From: CAVVXX01 sp963707975
GTDB taxonomy: Bacteria > Pseudomonadota > Alphaproteobacteria > Micropepsales > Micropepsaceae
Length of the DNA stretch: 64,000 nt
Direction: 5' to 3'
NCBI GenBank assembly: GCA_963707975.1
Contig: OY970177.1
Span: 558,001-622,000, forward strand
Positions 1 to 8,207 of this stretch are shown piece by piece (the stretch's first letter is position 1; every line of letters begins with the position of its first letter). Under the pieces are notes generated by a model that worked only from the letters and a program-made list of their open reading frames with translations, did no database searches and had not been told where the DNA came from. Both the position numbers and the translations under genes were made by a program.

Positions 1-271
1 GGTGGGTTCCTTGCGCTTGCCGTCCGGCCCGATGCAGTTGAGCGCCGCGGGCGATGATGCGCGCCGTGGTGGTCTTGCCCACGCCCCGCATGCCGGTAAG
101 CATGAAGGCATGGGCGATGCGGCCGGTGGCGAAGGCGTTGGACAGCGTGCGCACCAGCGCCTCCTGCCCGATCAGGCCGGTGAAATCGCATGGGCGGTAT
201 TTGCGCGCCAGCACGCGATAGGGCTCAGGCCCCGTGGGCGGAAGGCCAAGCGATGGTTCTGTCTGATCCAT
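1..271 (-). CDS. dnaX: DNA polymerase III subunit gamma/tau, N-terminal fragment with apparent frameshift
   Basis: Clamp-loader ATPase of the replicative polymerase. Only the first ~90 codons lie in the window; the gene continues leftward. From the ATG at 269-271 the product shows the family N-terminus YRVLARKYRP (residues 18-27), LIGQEALVRTL (33-43) and a Walker A segment GMRGVGKTTTARIIAR (60-75). Directly after this the frame breaks: the in-frame reading becomes GAQLHRAG, whereas dropping one base restores ALNCIGPDGKRKEPT, the expected family continuation. One extra G therefore lies within 44-50. In an essential gene this is most likely a sequencing or assembly error; a real mutation cannot be excluded. 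Identity is secure despite the truncation. It lies downstream of the SRP RNA on the same strand. Confidence 0.88.
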   Translation of the reverse strand, partial: MDQTEPSLGLPPTGPEPYRVLARKYRPCDFTGLIGQEALVRTLSNAFATGRIAHAFMLTGMRGVGKTTTARIIARGAQLHRAGRQAQGTH

Positions 272-336
272 GGGCCGAAACTATAGCAAGCTGCGGGCCG
301 CGAGGCGCGCGCTGATTTGCATGGGTCTTGTGGAAA

Positions 337-437
337 GGTGAGAGCCCGGCTGCGACCCGAAACGGATTCGTTACGGCTGCTTCCTTCCGGACCTGACCGG
401 GTTCGCGAGCGCTTCGTCCGCAACCGGACTCCCGCGG
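337..437 (-). ncRNA. ffs: Small signal recognition particle RNA (4.5S-type)
   Basis: RNA scaffold of the signal recognition particle, bound by Ffh and FtsY for co-translational membrane targeting. The diagnostic apical-domain sequence GGTCAGGTCCGGAAGGAAGC is present on the minus strand at 379-398. The flanks fold back on each other: 424-431 pairs with 342-349 (GAGTCCGG with CCGGGCTC), followed by further pairing towards the tip, giving the single long hairpin of bacterial small SRP RNAs. The ends are estimated from the pairing. An AT-rich CATTATAT element just upstream (about 442-449) could be its -10 box. Placement beside dnaX is common in bacteria. Confidence 0.93.
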
Positions 438-511
438 CAGATATAATGCCTGCGTCAGCAAAATACGAGTGGCGGATGCGCGCATCATAAATCCCACATG
501 GTTAGTTTTCG

Positions 512-1246
512 TTAGCTATTGCCAAGCAGTGCGCGCGCTTTTTCCAGATCTTCGGGCGTGTCTACGCTCAATGGCACGCCGCTCGCGCGCGCGATGGCAA
601 TCGTCATACCCGCCTCAAGTGCACGCAATTGCTCGAGCTTCTCGCGTTGCTCAAGGGCCGATGGCGGCAACGAGACGAACTTCTTCAGCGCTGGCCTCGT
701 GTAGGCATAGATGCCGACATGGTGATAGAGCGGGCCCGCGCCATAGGGCGCGCGGCTGCGCGTGAAATAAAGCGCGCGTCCGCGGTTACCGTTTTCATGC
801 CAGGCGATGATGGCCTTCACCACATTCGGATTGTCGCCATCGTGGGTATTGCGAATTTCAGCGGCGAGCGTCGCCATGTCGGTGCCGGCGGCGGAAAGCG
901 TAGCACTAACAAGACGCAAATCTGCCGGGTCGAGCGTGGGTAGATCGCCTTGCAGATTGATCACCGAATCATATTCCTCTTCGCGATCGAGCTGCTGTAG
1001 CGCGGCATGAACGCGGTCGGAGCCGGAAGGCAGCGTGGGATCGGTAAGCACCGCCCGCCCGCCCGCGTCAGCAATCACCTCGGCGATTTCCTTTTCCGCC
1101 GCGGCCACCACCACCGGGCCAATATCCGCGCGTCTGGCTGCGCGCCAGACGCGCACGATCATGGGCTGGCCGCCAATGTCGGCGAGCGGCTTATGCGGCA
1201 GCCGGGTCGAGGCCATGCGGGCCGGAATGACGACGATCGGGTTCAA
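512..1246 (-). CDS. kdsB: 3-deoxy-manno-octulosonate cytidylyltransferase (CMP-KDO synthetase)
   Basis: Activates KDO with CTP to CMP-KDO for lipopolysaccharide inner-core synthesis; cytoplasmic. At 244 residues it has the usual length. Visible motifs are the nucleotide-binding N-terminus IPARMASTRLPHKPL (7-21), SGSDRV (74-79) and NLQGDLP (97-103), followed by the conserved YFTRSRAPYG and HHVGIYAY segments. The start is a TTG at 1244-1246 preceded two bases away by GGAGAGG; translation from it begins MNPIVVIPAR, exactly where the family starts. It is divergent from the cytochrome c gene, so the 173 bp between them must hold both promoters. No anomalies seen. Confidence 0.96.
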   Translation of the reverse strand: MNPIVVIPARMASTRLPHKPLADIGGQPMIVRVWRAARRADIGPVVVAAAEKEIAEVIADAGGRAVLTDPTLPSGSDRVHAALQQLDREEEYDSVINLQGDLPTLDPADLRLVSATLSAAGTDMATLAAEIRNTHDGDNPNVVKAIIAWHENGNRGRALYFTRSRAPYGAGPLYHHVGIYAYTRPALKKFVSLPPSALEQREKLEQLRALEAGMTIAIARASGVPLSVDTPEDLEKARALLGNS

Positions 1247-1419
1247 GGCCTCTCCCTTTTTCCGCCCAAAACGGGCCGAAATGCGACGCTTCGCCGCAAT
1301 GACCCACCAAGCCCGGCCGGTAATGTCCGCCTGTCCTAGCGGCGTTCGCCGGTTCTTAGGCGGGACACATTCCGTAAGCCCAGCGCCAGGGGCGGCGCAT
1401 TTCCTGCGGAGCTAAGCTG

Positions 1420-2031
1420 ATGGATTCCTTCGAGTGGAACAAGATCATCGGCGCGGTGCTCGGGACTGCACTGTTCATCATGGTGGTTAAGATAGGAACC
1501 GAGGCAGTGTTTTACGTGCCCAAGCCCACCAAGCAGGCCTATCAAGTGCCGGGCGTGACCGAAACGCTCACAACTAATGCCGAAGCGGCCCAGCCTGCCG
1601 AAGAGCCGCTGCCCGATTTCGCCACCGTTATTCCCGCCGCTGACGCCAAGCAAGGCCAGCAGGTAGCGCAGCGCTGCGCGCAATGCCACGACTGGACCAA
1701 AGGCGGGCCCAATCGTATCGGCCCTAATCTTTATGGCATCATCAATCGCGCGCGCGGCAAGCATGAAGGATTCAGTTATTCGGCGGCAATGAAGAACAAG
1801 GGCGGCACCTGGACCTATGCCGATTTGTTTCAATACCTGAAATCGCCTGCCGCCTTCGTGCCCGGCAACAAGATGGCATTCGCCGGCTTGCCGCGCGCGC
1901 AGGATCGCCTGGATCTCATCGCCTATATGCGCAGTTGGGCGGATTCACCGCCCGCGCTGCCGCCGCCCAATCCGGCGGAGAAAAAGCCTGCTGCGCCAGC
2001 GCCGCAACCGGCCGCGCCCAAACCGCACTAG
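1420..2031 (+). CDS. cycM: Membrane-anchored c-type cytochrome (CycM-like)
   Basis: Electron carrier with one covalently bound heme, anchored in the cytoplasmic membrane and exposed to the periplasm; in related alphaproteobacteria such proteins link the bc1 complex to terminal oxidases. The 203-residue product has an uncleaved anchor (about 8-25), a spacer, the heme-binding CAQCH (86-90), a GPNLYG segment and the likely sixth ligand Met152 in NKMAF. The last ~30 residues are a Pro/Ala/Lys tail. A ribosome site GGAGCTAAG precedes the ATG at good distance. It is transcribed away from kdsB and meets the NlpC/P60 gene tail to tail with six bases between. The specific name CycM is by architecture only. 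Confidence 0.88.
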   Translation: MDSFEWNKIIGAVLGTALFIMVVKIGTEAVFYVPKPTKQAYQVPGVTETLTTNAEAAQPAEEPLPDFATVIPAADAKQGQQVAQRCAQCHDWTKGGPNRIGPNLYGIINRARGKHEGFSYSAAMKNKGGTWTYADLFQYLKSPAAFVPGNKMAFAGLPRAQDRLDLIAYMRSWADSPPALPPPNPAEKKPAAPAPQPAAPKPH

Positions 2032-2037
2032 TTCACT

Positions 2038-2889
2038 TCAAGATAGCCGTTTGATCGCGCGCACGGCCCCTTCCGTGCGAGCGATGCGCGCAGCCGCTTC
2101 GGCTAGAGGTTCGATCGCCACCGCCATGTGAAAGGCGTTCGCGTGTAGCAGGCGCGTGGCATCCAGCATCACTCCCATATGTTCGCCCCAGAAAACAAGG
2201 TCGCCCCGCTTAAGGCCCTCGAAATTCCCTGTGATGACGATGGGTGCGCCCAGCGCCGTTTCCATCAAATCCGTGTCGCGGGGGGCGCTGATGCCGCCTG
2301 TTTCGAGCGCAATCTGGACGATGCCGGAACAATCCATGCCGTCCGCCGTCTTACCGCCCCAGAGATAAGGAAAACCAAGGAAGCGTTCCGCTGTCGCCAC
2401 CCAATCGCAGGCTTTTTTCGTAAGCAGTGAGAGGTGGCCGGCAAAAACGTAAAGCCCGTCGCCAATGCGGGCATAGCGTTCTTCCTCGCCCACAAAGGCG
2501 ACTTTGGCATTCAACGGCAGAAAATCGCATGCGGCAGTCTTTAAGTTTGGCGAATGCAGCAGCGCTGTCTTGAATGTGGTGACACGATGCGTGGGCGTTG
2601 CCCAAGACGTTGCGAATTCAGTCGCGCGCGCGTAACCGACATAGGCATCAAGCGCGCATTGGCCCCACGCCCAGCCGTCTTTTTCATCATAAATGGTGAA
2701 ATGCTCTCCAAACAGGATTTCGGTTTCCAAATTGCCATCGAAGGAGGGCGTTTTGCGCAAGCTCACCGTGCCGCGAATGGCCTGAGTCAAGCGTCCCTTG
2801 GCATAGCGCGGGGCTTCTACTTTGCCCTTGAGATGGGCAGCCGCGAGATCGGCGCGCGCAGGCATAACGCGAGGATCGAAAGCGCTCAC
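2038..2889 (-). CDS. NlpC/P60-family cell-wall hydrolase with SH3-like domains
   Basis: Predicted cysteine peptidase that cleaves peptidoglycan stem peptides, perhaps a gamma-D-Glu-diamino-acid bond. From the GTG at 2887-2889 the product is 283 residues: two SH3-like segments (about 40-92 and 100-155) and a C-terminal NlpC/P60 domain with Cys187 in DGMDCSGI, His237 in GEHMGV and a third polar position around His249/Asn251. The GTG overlaps the TGA of the aminopeptidase gene in a GTGA junction, implying translational coupling; a longer reading frame upstream lies inside that gene and is not credible. No signal peptide is seen, as in cytoplasmic recycling members of the family. The pairing with an aminopeptidase suggests joint turnover of murein peptides. 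Confidence 0.9.
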   Translation of the reverse strand: MSAFDPRVMPARADLAAAHLKGKVEAPRYAKGRLTQAIRGTVSLRKTPSFDGNLETEILFGEHFTIYDEKDGWAWGQCALDAYVGYARATEFATSWATPTHRVTTFKTALLHSPNLKTAACDFLPLNAKVAFVGEEERYARIGDGLYVFAGHLSLLTKKACDWVATAERFLGFPYLWGGKTADGMDCSGIVQIALETGGISAPRDTDLMETALGAPIVITGNFEGLKRGDLVFWGEHMGVMLDATRLLHANAFHMAVAIEPLAEAAARIARTEGAVRAIKRLS

Positions 2890-4271
2890 ACCGGCTTGCC
2901 GTAGCGTTCGCAGAGCAGAGCGAAGAGCGCGCGGATGGCGTTGGCTTCCGCGCCTTTCTTGCGGCCGGGCTTCGGCCTGTCCACCCAGGCGGGAATATCG
3001 AAATGCGCCCAGCTTTTGGTTTCGGTGACGAAACGATCGAGGAACAGTGCCGCCGTGATCGCGCCGGCGAGATTGTAATCGGGCGCGTTGTTGAGATCGG
3101 CGATCGGACTTTCTATTGCCGGTTCGTAGGAGCGCCATATCGGCAACCGCCACAGCGGGTCGTGCTCTGCCTCGGCGTGGCGCATGAGATCGGACGCGAG
3201 ATTTTCATTGTCGGTGAAAAAGGGCGGTAGCTCCATGCCGGTGGCGGCGCGCGCAGCGCCCGTGAGCGTGGCCATGCAAATCAGCAGATCGGGATTTTCA
3301 CTGTCGGCTTCGGCGAGCGCGTCGGCCAGCACAAGACGCCCCTCCGCATCGGTGTTGCCAATTTCGACAGTCAGCCCTTTGCGGCTATTGAGCACATCGC
3401 CGGGACGGTAGGCGGAACCCGAAACGCTGTTCTCAACGGCGGGCACCAGCACGCGCAGGCGCACCGGCAATTTCGCGTCCATGATCATCTGTGCAAGCGC
3501 TAGCACATGGGCTGCTCCGCCCATGTCTTTTTTCATGGTGAGCATGCCTGCCGCGTTCTTGAGATCGAGCCCGCCGGAATCGAAACAGACGCCTTTGCCC
3601 ACCAGAGTAATTTTAGGATGGGTTTCATTGCCCCATCTGAAATCGATCAGTCGCGGCTCGCGCACGCTGGCGCGCCCCACCGCATGCACCAGCGGATAAT
3701 TGGCGGCGATGAGCGCCTCGCCTACGATGACATTCGTCCGCGCCCCATGGGCGTCCGCCACTTTGCGCGCGGCGGCCTCAAGTTCGGCCGGCCCCATGTC
3801 ATTCGATGGCGTGTTGACGAGATCACGCGCCAGAAACACTCCTAGGGCCACGCGGGAAACGCCTTCGCCATCAACGCCCTTCGGCAGAACCAGGCGCGGA
3901 TGATTTTTCTTTTGCCGCTTGCGATAACGGTCAAAGCCGTAAGTGCCAAGCGCCCAGGCAAGCGCCGCGCGCGCGCCGCCGAATTCGGCCGGCACATCGC
4001 CTAGCATGTAATCTCCCGCTGGTAGACGCTCGGAAAACGCGGCGAGGGCCAGCGGGTCGCGCCCCAAGCCCAGTCCCAGCGTGCAAGCGGCAATCGCGCC
4101 TTTGGCATCGGGGACGAGAACCAGCTCGCCTTCCTTCCCTTTGAAGCCCACCCTTTTAAGCCAATTGGCGTCACTTTCTACTTGCGCGGAAAGAAACGGC
4201 TCCAGATCTTTCGCCAGGCACGCGTGCAATGGCATTGCGAAAGCGGCGTCACGCGTAAAAATGCTCAGCAT
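2886..4271 (-). CDS. pepA: M17-family leucyl aminopeptidase
   Basis: Dinuclear metal aminopeptidase that removes N-terminal residues from peptides in the cytoplasm. The 461-residue product carries the family hallmarks: VGKGVCFDSGGLDLK (224-238, metal and catalytic Lys226), the MKKDMGG helix (246-252) and the signature NTDAEGRL (306-313), followed by DLLICMATLTGAAR. Length is slightly short for the family, with a reduced N-terminal domain as is usual in alphaproteobacterial paralogs. A GAGGG ribosome site lies eight bases before the ATG. It overlaps the following NlpC/P60 gene by four bases. E. coli PepA also binds DNA; nothing here shows that role. Confidence 0.95.
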   Translation of the reverse strand: MLSIFTRDAAFAMPLHACLAKDLEPFLSAQVESDANWLKRVGFKGKEGELVLVPDAKGAIAACTLGLGLGRDPLALAAFSERLPAGDYMLGDVPAEFGGARAALAWALGTYGFDRYRKRQKKNHPRLVLPKGVDGEGVSRVALGVFLARDLVNTPSNDMGPAELEAAARKVADAHGARTNVIVGEALIAANYPLVHAVGRASVREPRLIDFRWGNETHPKITLVGKGVCFDSGGLDLKNAAGMLTMKKDMGGAAHVLALAQMIMDAKLPVRLRVLVPAVENSVSGSAYRPGDVLNSRKGLTVEIGNTDAEGRLVLADALAEADSENPDLLICMATLTGAARAATGMELPPFFTDNENLASDLMRHAEAEHDPLWRLPIWRSYEPAIESPIADLNNAPDYNLAGAITAALFLDRFVTETKSWAHFDIPAWVDRPKPGRKKGAEANAIRALFALLCERYGKPV

Positions 4272-4337
4272 AAAATTGCCCTCGGTGGCGAGGCGTTCCT
4301 TATAAGTAAGGCTCAGTGGGCCGCCAAGTGGCGCGGT

Positions 4338-5420
4338 TTAGCGCTTACGCGCGGGTGCAGGTGCTCGCGGCTCAGGCAGCACGTCTTTTTCCTTAAAGAA
4401 ACGCAGGGCGCCCGGATGCAACGGCGCATCCGTTCCTTTAGCCGCGAGATCAAGTTGAACGAAGCGGCTGTCGGAATTGAATTGCGCAAGCGCCTTGCGG
4501 TTCGCAGGGTTATATAACGCCTTCACCATCGCATAAATGAGATCATCGGGCTCGGATGCATTGGTGATCCACAGCGCGCCAACGCTTACCGTGTCGATTG
4601 CCGGCACATCGCTATATGTGTGGTTTGGGATCGTATCGGCGGTAAAAATTCTCGTTTCGGCCAGAAGCCTTTTCCGGCCTTCGCCATCTATCGGGACAAG
4701 TACGGCGAAATGATTCGTTATCAGGTAATCGATCAGGTGCACCGGCGTGCCGCCAACGAAAAAGAACGCGTCGAGCTTGCCCGCCTGAAGCAGCTCGGCC
4801 GCCTTGTCGACGGAATCGTAATTGGGCTTGATGGTTTTTTCCGGGATCCTATAGGCCGCCAAAATCGCCTCGGCGGTCGCAATCGTGCCGGAGCCCTGCG
4901 TCGACAATGATACGCGCTTGCCCTTAAGATCGGCCACGCTTTTGATGCGCGATTTGGCAGATGCCACCAGATGCACGTCTTCAGGATAAAGATTGGCGAT
5001 GACGCGCAGCTGGCGCGCGGGCCCGGTTTTCTTGAAAGGTCCCTTGCCTTCCACCGCTAGCGCCACAACGTCAGCTTGCGCCAGACCGGAATCGATGCTG
5101 CCGCGATCCACCGAGAGCACATTGACGATGGAGCCTTCGGAGGCGCGGGTGGTGACGATAACACCTGAGGGTCCGCAAACATCGGCCGCATCGCAGCGCG
5201 CGACGCCGGGCGGGTGGCTCAGCAGGCCGGCCAGCATTTCGCCCAGGGGGAAATAGGTGCCGCTGATCGAGGCGGTAGCAATTTGGAAAGAAATACGCTG
5301 GGGGGCGCCCACCTGGGCAAGGCCGCTGGCCATGAAAACCGCGCCCCACAGGACGGCCAGGATAGCCGTGCCCGCTGCGCCAGCGATGCTCCAAAACAAT
5401 CGTGTGCGGGCCCGTCTCAT
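4338..5420 (-). CDS. TAXI-family TRAP transporter solute-binding protein
   Basis: Periplasmic or membrane-tethered binding protein of the TAXI group of TRAP transporters; the ligand is unknown (family members bind glutamate and other organic acids). From the ATG at 5418-5420 the product has 360 residues: MRRARTR then a hydrophobic signal segment, then the binding fold with ATASISGTYFPLGEMLAGLL (TAXI N-terminal signature), KSVADLKGKRVSLSTQGSGT and DAFFFVGGTPVHLI. A longer GTG-initiated form (from 5489) is open but lacks a ribosome site. No 4TM/12TM permease gene occurs in the window, so either the partner is elsewhere or this is an orphan receptor. A basic Pro/Ala tail ends the protein. Confidence 0.88.
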   Translation of the reverse strand: MRRARTRLFWSIAGAAGTAILAVLWGAVFMASGLAQVGAPQRISFQIATASISGTYFPLGEMLAGLLSHPPGVARCDAADVCGPSGVIVTTRASEGSIVNVLSVDRGSIDSGLAQADVVALAVEGKGPFKKTGPARQLRVIANLYPEDVHLVASAKSRIKSVADLKGKRVSLSTQGSGTIATAEAILAAYRIPEKTIKPNYDSVDKAAELLQAGKLDAFFFVGGTPVHLIDYLITNHFAVLVPIDGEGRKRLLAETRIFTADTIPNHTYSDVPAIDTVSVGALWITNASEPDDLIYAMVKALYNPANRKALAQFNSDSRFVQLDLAAKGTDAPLHPGALRFFKEKDVLPEPRAPAPARKR

Positions 5421-5592
5421 ATCTGCAGCATAGAACCAAGGCTTTGCGGCCGTAATTGGACGACTGGCCGCATTATCGCGCGAAATCACGACTTAAATCT
5501 GAACGCCATGCTTAAGGCTTTATTGACGCCAGTTCGGCATCCTTAAGCCCATCGGGGTGCAGGGACGCGCCTCGCCAAAGGGGTTAGCGAAA

Positions 5593-7239
5593 ATGAGCAT
5601 TCGCAAAGCAAAATACGGAACGTCTTTCGTGCTTGGCCTGCTGCTGGCGGGCTGTGCGACCAGCCAGCCGACGGCGCATTCGCTGCAGGGCGAGAACGGC
5701 CAGCAGGCGGACACGGCCGCGTCGAAGCCCGATGCGAACGGTGCTCAAGTGATCACGGCAGCCACCATCGAAAGCACAATTAAGCAGGCGCAGGTGCAAC
5801 GCCTTGGCGGCGACCTTGAAGGCGCCGCGCATGTGCTGGCCCAGCTGGTGCTGGCCGCCCCGGACGATCCGCGCGTGCTTGGAGAATACGGCAAGACGCT
5901 GGCTGCAGAGGGCCGTGCCGATGACGCAATCGCATTTCTCAGCCGCGCCATTACTCTCTCGCCCAATGACTGGACATTGTTCTCGGCCGAAGGCGTGGCC
6001 TATGACCAGAAAGCCAATTACCCTGCGGCGAAAATTGCTTACGGCCGCGCGCTTGCCCTGAAACCGGAAGAACCCACCGTGCTTTCCAATGCGGCGATGT
6101 CGCGGATGCAGGCGGGCGACCTCAACGGCGCTGAGGCCCTGCTGATGCAGGCTTCCACAGACTCGAAGGAATATCCCAAGATCGCGGCCAATCTTGCATT
6201 GGTGCGCTCGCTCAAGGGCCCCAATTCCGCGCCTGTGGCCCAGGCGCAAGCGCAAGTGGCAAAAATGCAGCCTGCCCCCGCGGCGCAGGCGGTCGAAACA
6301 CATCCCATGCCTGTCACACAGACCGCTGCCGCGCCCGCACCCGAGACGCAAACGGCCGAAATAAAAGCCGGGCCTGTTTCGCAGCCAGCCGCTGAACCTG
6401 CGCCTGCTCCTGCTCCAAACCCTGCTGCAATTGCCGCGAACACGCCTGCAATGAGCGCCTATGAGGCGCTTAAGAACAACCCTTCCGTTGTGATGGCGCC
6501 CATCCCGCATGACGAAGCGCCGGCCAAGCCCGCCGCCATCGTTGCCCATGCAGAGCCCGCGCCCGTTACTCATGAGGCGGCGAAGAAGGTAGCGACCGCA
6601 GCACCCAAGCCCATCGTTCCAGCATATGCGCTGCAAGCGCAGAAAACTGCTGCGAAGGAGACACCGAAACCGGTTGCCAAACCCATGGCCGTAGCCGCGA
6701 GCACGCCCCCTGCCGCCAAAACTTCGAGCAAGGACAGAGTCAAACCTCAGGTCATGGCGCCGGTTGAAAAATCAGCCAGCATCGAGACCAAATCGGTCAT
6801 CGCCTATAGCGTTGCGCCAGCAGCCAAGACCGCGGTTGTGAACAATCCGCCCGCAGCCACAAAACCGGTTATTGCGGCAAGCGCCGCTGCTATTGCCAAG
6901 CCCTCGGCGGCGCCTGCCGTCCTTCCCATCACCGCAGCACCGGTAAAATCAGCGAGCGCGACGACAGCTAAACTACAAGCGAATCCGACGCAGGTGACGC
7001 AGACGGCACAGGCCACGCCGGCGGCACAGACGGTTACCAAGCCGGCTGCGGCGCCGGCAACAAAGGCGGCGCAGGTCACGGCGCCAGTTATGAAGACGGC
7101 ACAGGCTACACAGGCTGCGAAGCCTAAGGCCGCTGAGAGAACGGCGGCGCTCGACGATGCGGTTCTGCGCCCGACAGTGACGGACGTGACGCCCGTGGCC
7201 GCCACGGCGCACAAGAACACCGCGCCTCAGAACCACTAG
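5593..7239 (+). CDS. TPR lipoprotein with long Ala/Pro/Lys/Thr-rich tail, TadD-like
   Basis: Predicted outer-membrane lipoprotein. From the ATG at 5593 (AAAGGGG about ten bases upstream) the 548-residue product has a lipobox LLLAGC with Cys21, a linker, then about four tetratricopeptide repeats (residues ~60-215, with ALVLAAPDDPRVL and LALKPEEPTVLSNAA patterns). Residues ~215-548 are low complexity, dominated by Ala, Pro, Lys, Thr and Val, with only scattered folded-looking stretches. TadD of Tad pilus systems is a TPR lipoprotein, and this gene converges on the tadC end of the pilus operon, so a TadD role is a fair inference. The tail is far longer than in usual TadD and its role is unknown. 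Confidence 0.75.
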   Translation: MSIRKAKYGTSFVLGLLLAGCATSQPTAHSLQGENGQQADTAASKPDANGAQVITAATIESTIKQAQVQRLGGDLEGAAHVLAQLVLAAPDDPRVLGEYGKTLAAEGRADDAIAFLSRAITLSPNDWTLFSAEGVAYDQKANYPAAKIAYGRALALKPEEPTVLSNAAMSRMQAGDLNGAEALLMQASTDSKEYPKIAANLALVRSLKGPNSAPVAQAQAQVAKMQPAPAAQAVETHPMPVTQTAAAPAPETQTAEIKAGPVSQPAAEPAPAPAPNPAAIAANTPAMSAYEALKNNPSVVMAPIPHDEAPAKPAAIVAHAEPAPVTHEAAKKVATAAPKPIVPAYALQAQKTAAKETPKPVAKPMAVAASTPPAAKTSSKDRVKPQVMAPVEKSASIETKSVIAYSVAPAAKTAVVNNPPAATKPVIAASAAAIAKPSAAPAVLPITAAPVKSASATTAKLQANPTQVTQTAQATPAAQTVTKPAAAPATKAAQVTAPVMKTAQATQAAKPKAAERTAALDDAVLRPTVTDVTPVAATAHKNTAPQNH

Positions 7240-7480
7240 GGGCCGCCACGCCGTTTAAGCAGCATTCATTAAGCCTACACGCAAGCACGGGCGCTATTGG
7301 GCGGGCTGTGAGGTCCGCTTAGGCGGTTGCGTCCCTGGCAAACTTACCAATCTTGTAAGGTACAGGAAAATCAGCAAGGCCGGACGCTGCAGGTCCATCA
7401 CTTGGGTTTAGTGACTAATGTCTCGCTAGCGGTGCGCTCGCTGCGTAGGGTAACATCTCCTCCTCATGAGAGAGCACGAG

Positions 7481-8077
7481 ATGAAGTATGAATTGCCCTG
7501 TGCGATTTTTTCGGCGCTAATCCTTTTTGTCTCTCCAGTGATGGCTCAATACACACCTAAAAACGAGCCTATGCAGGAACATTTGCCTCCTAATTTCGAA
7601 TTGCCTCCGGAACCCGAAGCTAAGGCCGAAGGCCTTCGGCTGGAAGGCAAATGCCAGCTGGCCATTCCAATATTTCGCGCCCTTGCGGCGCAGGGTTACG
7701 GTTACGAGCTTTCCCAGTATTACCTGGGTCTATGTCTGTTTGATGTGAGCAAAGCCGAGCCGGACGCTCAGCGCGCCATGAGTCTTAAACACGAGGCAGC
7801 CGGATGGATCATTAAGGCGGCAAATAGCGACCTTCCAAATGCCGAGAACAGTTTGGTGGCGATGTATTTGGATGGCGATGGAGTTACTGGCGATCCTGTT
7901 GAAGCGGGGAAATGGTCCCTGATTTATCACGCTAACGGGCAACGCCTCGCGCTCGGCTTGCCGGATATTTCGCCCGCTTTGCAGGCACGGCTAAACAGCT
8001 TACTTAGCGAAAAAACCTGGGCTGAAGCACAAGCGCGTGCATCTGCTTGGTCGCCCCTTGCCCCGCCTCACAACTAA
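7481..8077 (+). CDS. Secreted Sel1-repeat-like protein
   Basis: Unknown function; probably a periplasmic scaffold protein. The 198-residue product starts with a signal peptide (KYELPCAIFSALILFVSPVMA) and has helical-repeat segments: AIPIFRALAAQGYGYELSQYYLGLCLF and AENSLVAMYLDGDGVTGDPVEAGKWSLI, the latter matching a Sel1-like repeat. I prefer the ATG at 7481 because GAGAGCACGAG precedes it; an ATG five codons earlier is also open. Base composition is somewhat lower in GC than the neighbouring pilus genes. It sits between the TadD-like gene and tadC, so it may belong to the pilus island, but nothing in the sequence proves it. Confidence 0.75.
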   Translation: MKYELPCAIFSALILFVSPVMAQYTPKNEPMQEHLPPNFELPPEPEAKAEGLRLEGKCQLAIPIFRALAAQGYGYELSQYYLGLCLFDVSKAEPDAQRAMSLKHEAAGWIIKAANSDLPNAENSLVAMYLDGDGVTGDPVEAGKWSLIYHANGQRLALGLPDISPALQARLNSLLSEKTWAEAQARASAWSPLAPPHN

Positions 8078-8207
8078 TTCAAAGACCATCGGCATAGAGA
8101 TCTGGCGCTCTGTCCACCTGCTCTTGCAACAAGGCGAGGGTGACTGAATTAAAGCTGCCAAAATTATGGGAGTGCGCCCATGGCAAATCTTATCGGCGGT
8201 CAATTGC

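Noticed and set aside
5584..6636. 350-codon antisense open frame opposite the TadD-like gene
   Set aside because: Arg/Gly/Cys-biased composition typical of the reverse of an Ala/Pro-rich high-GC gene; no motif or ribosome site.
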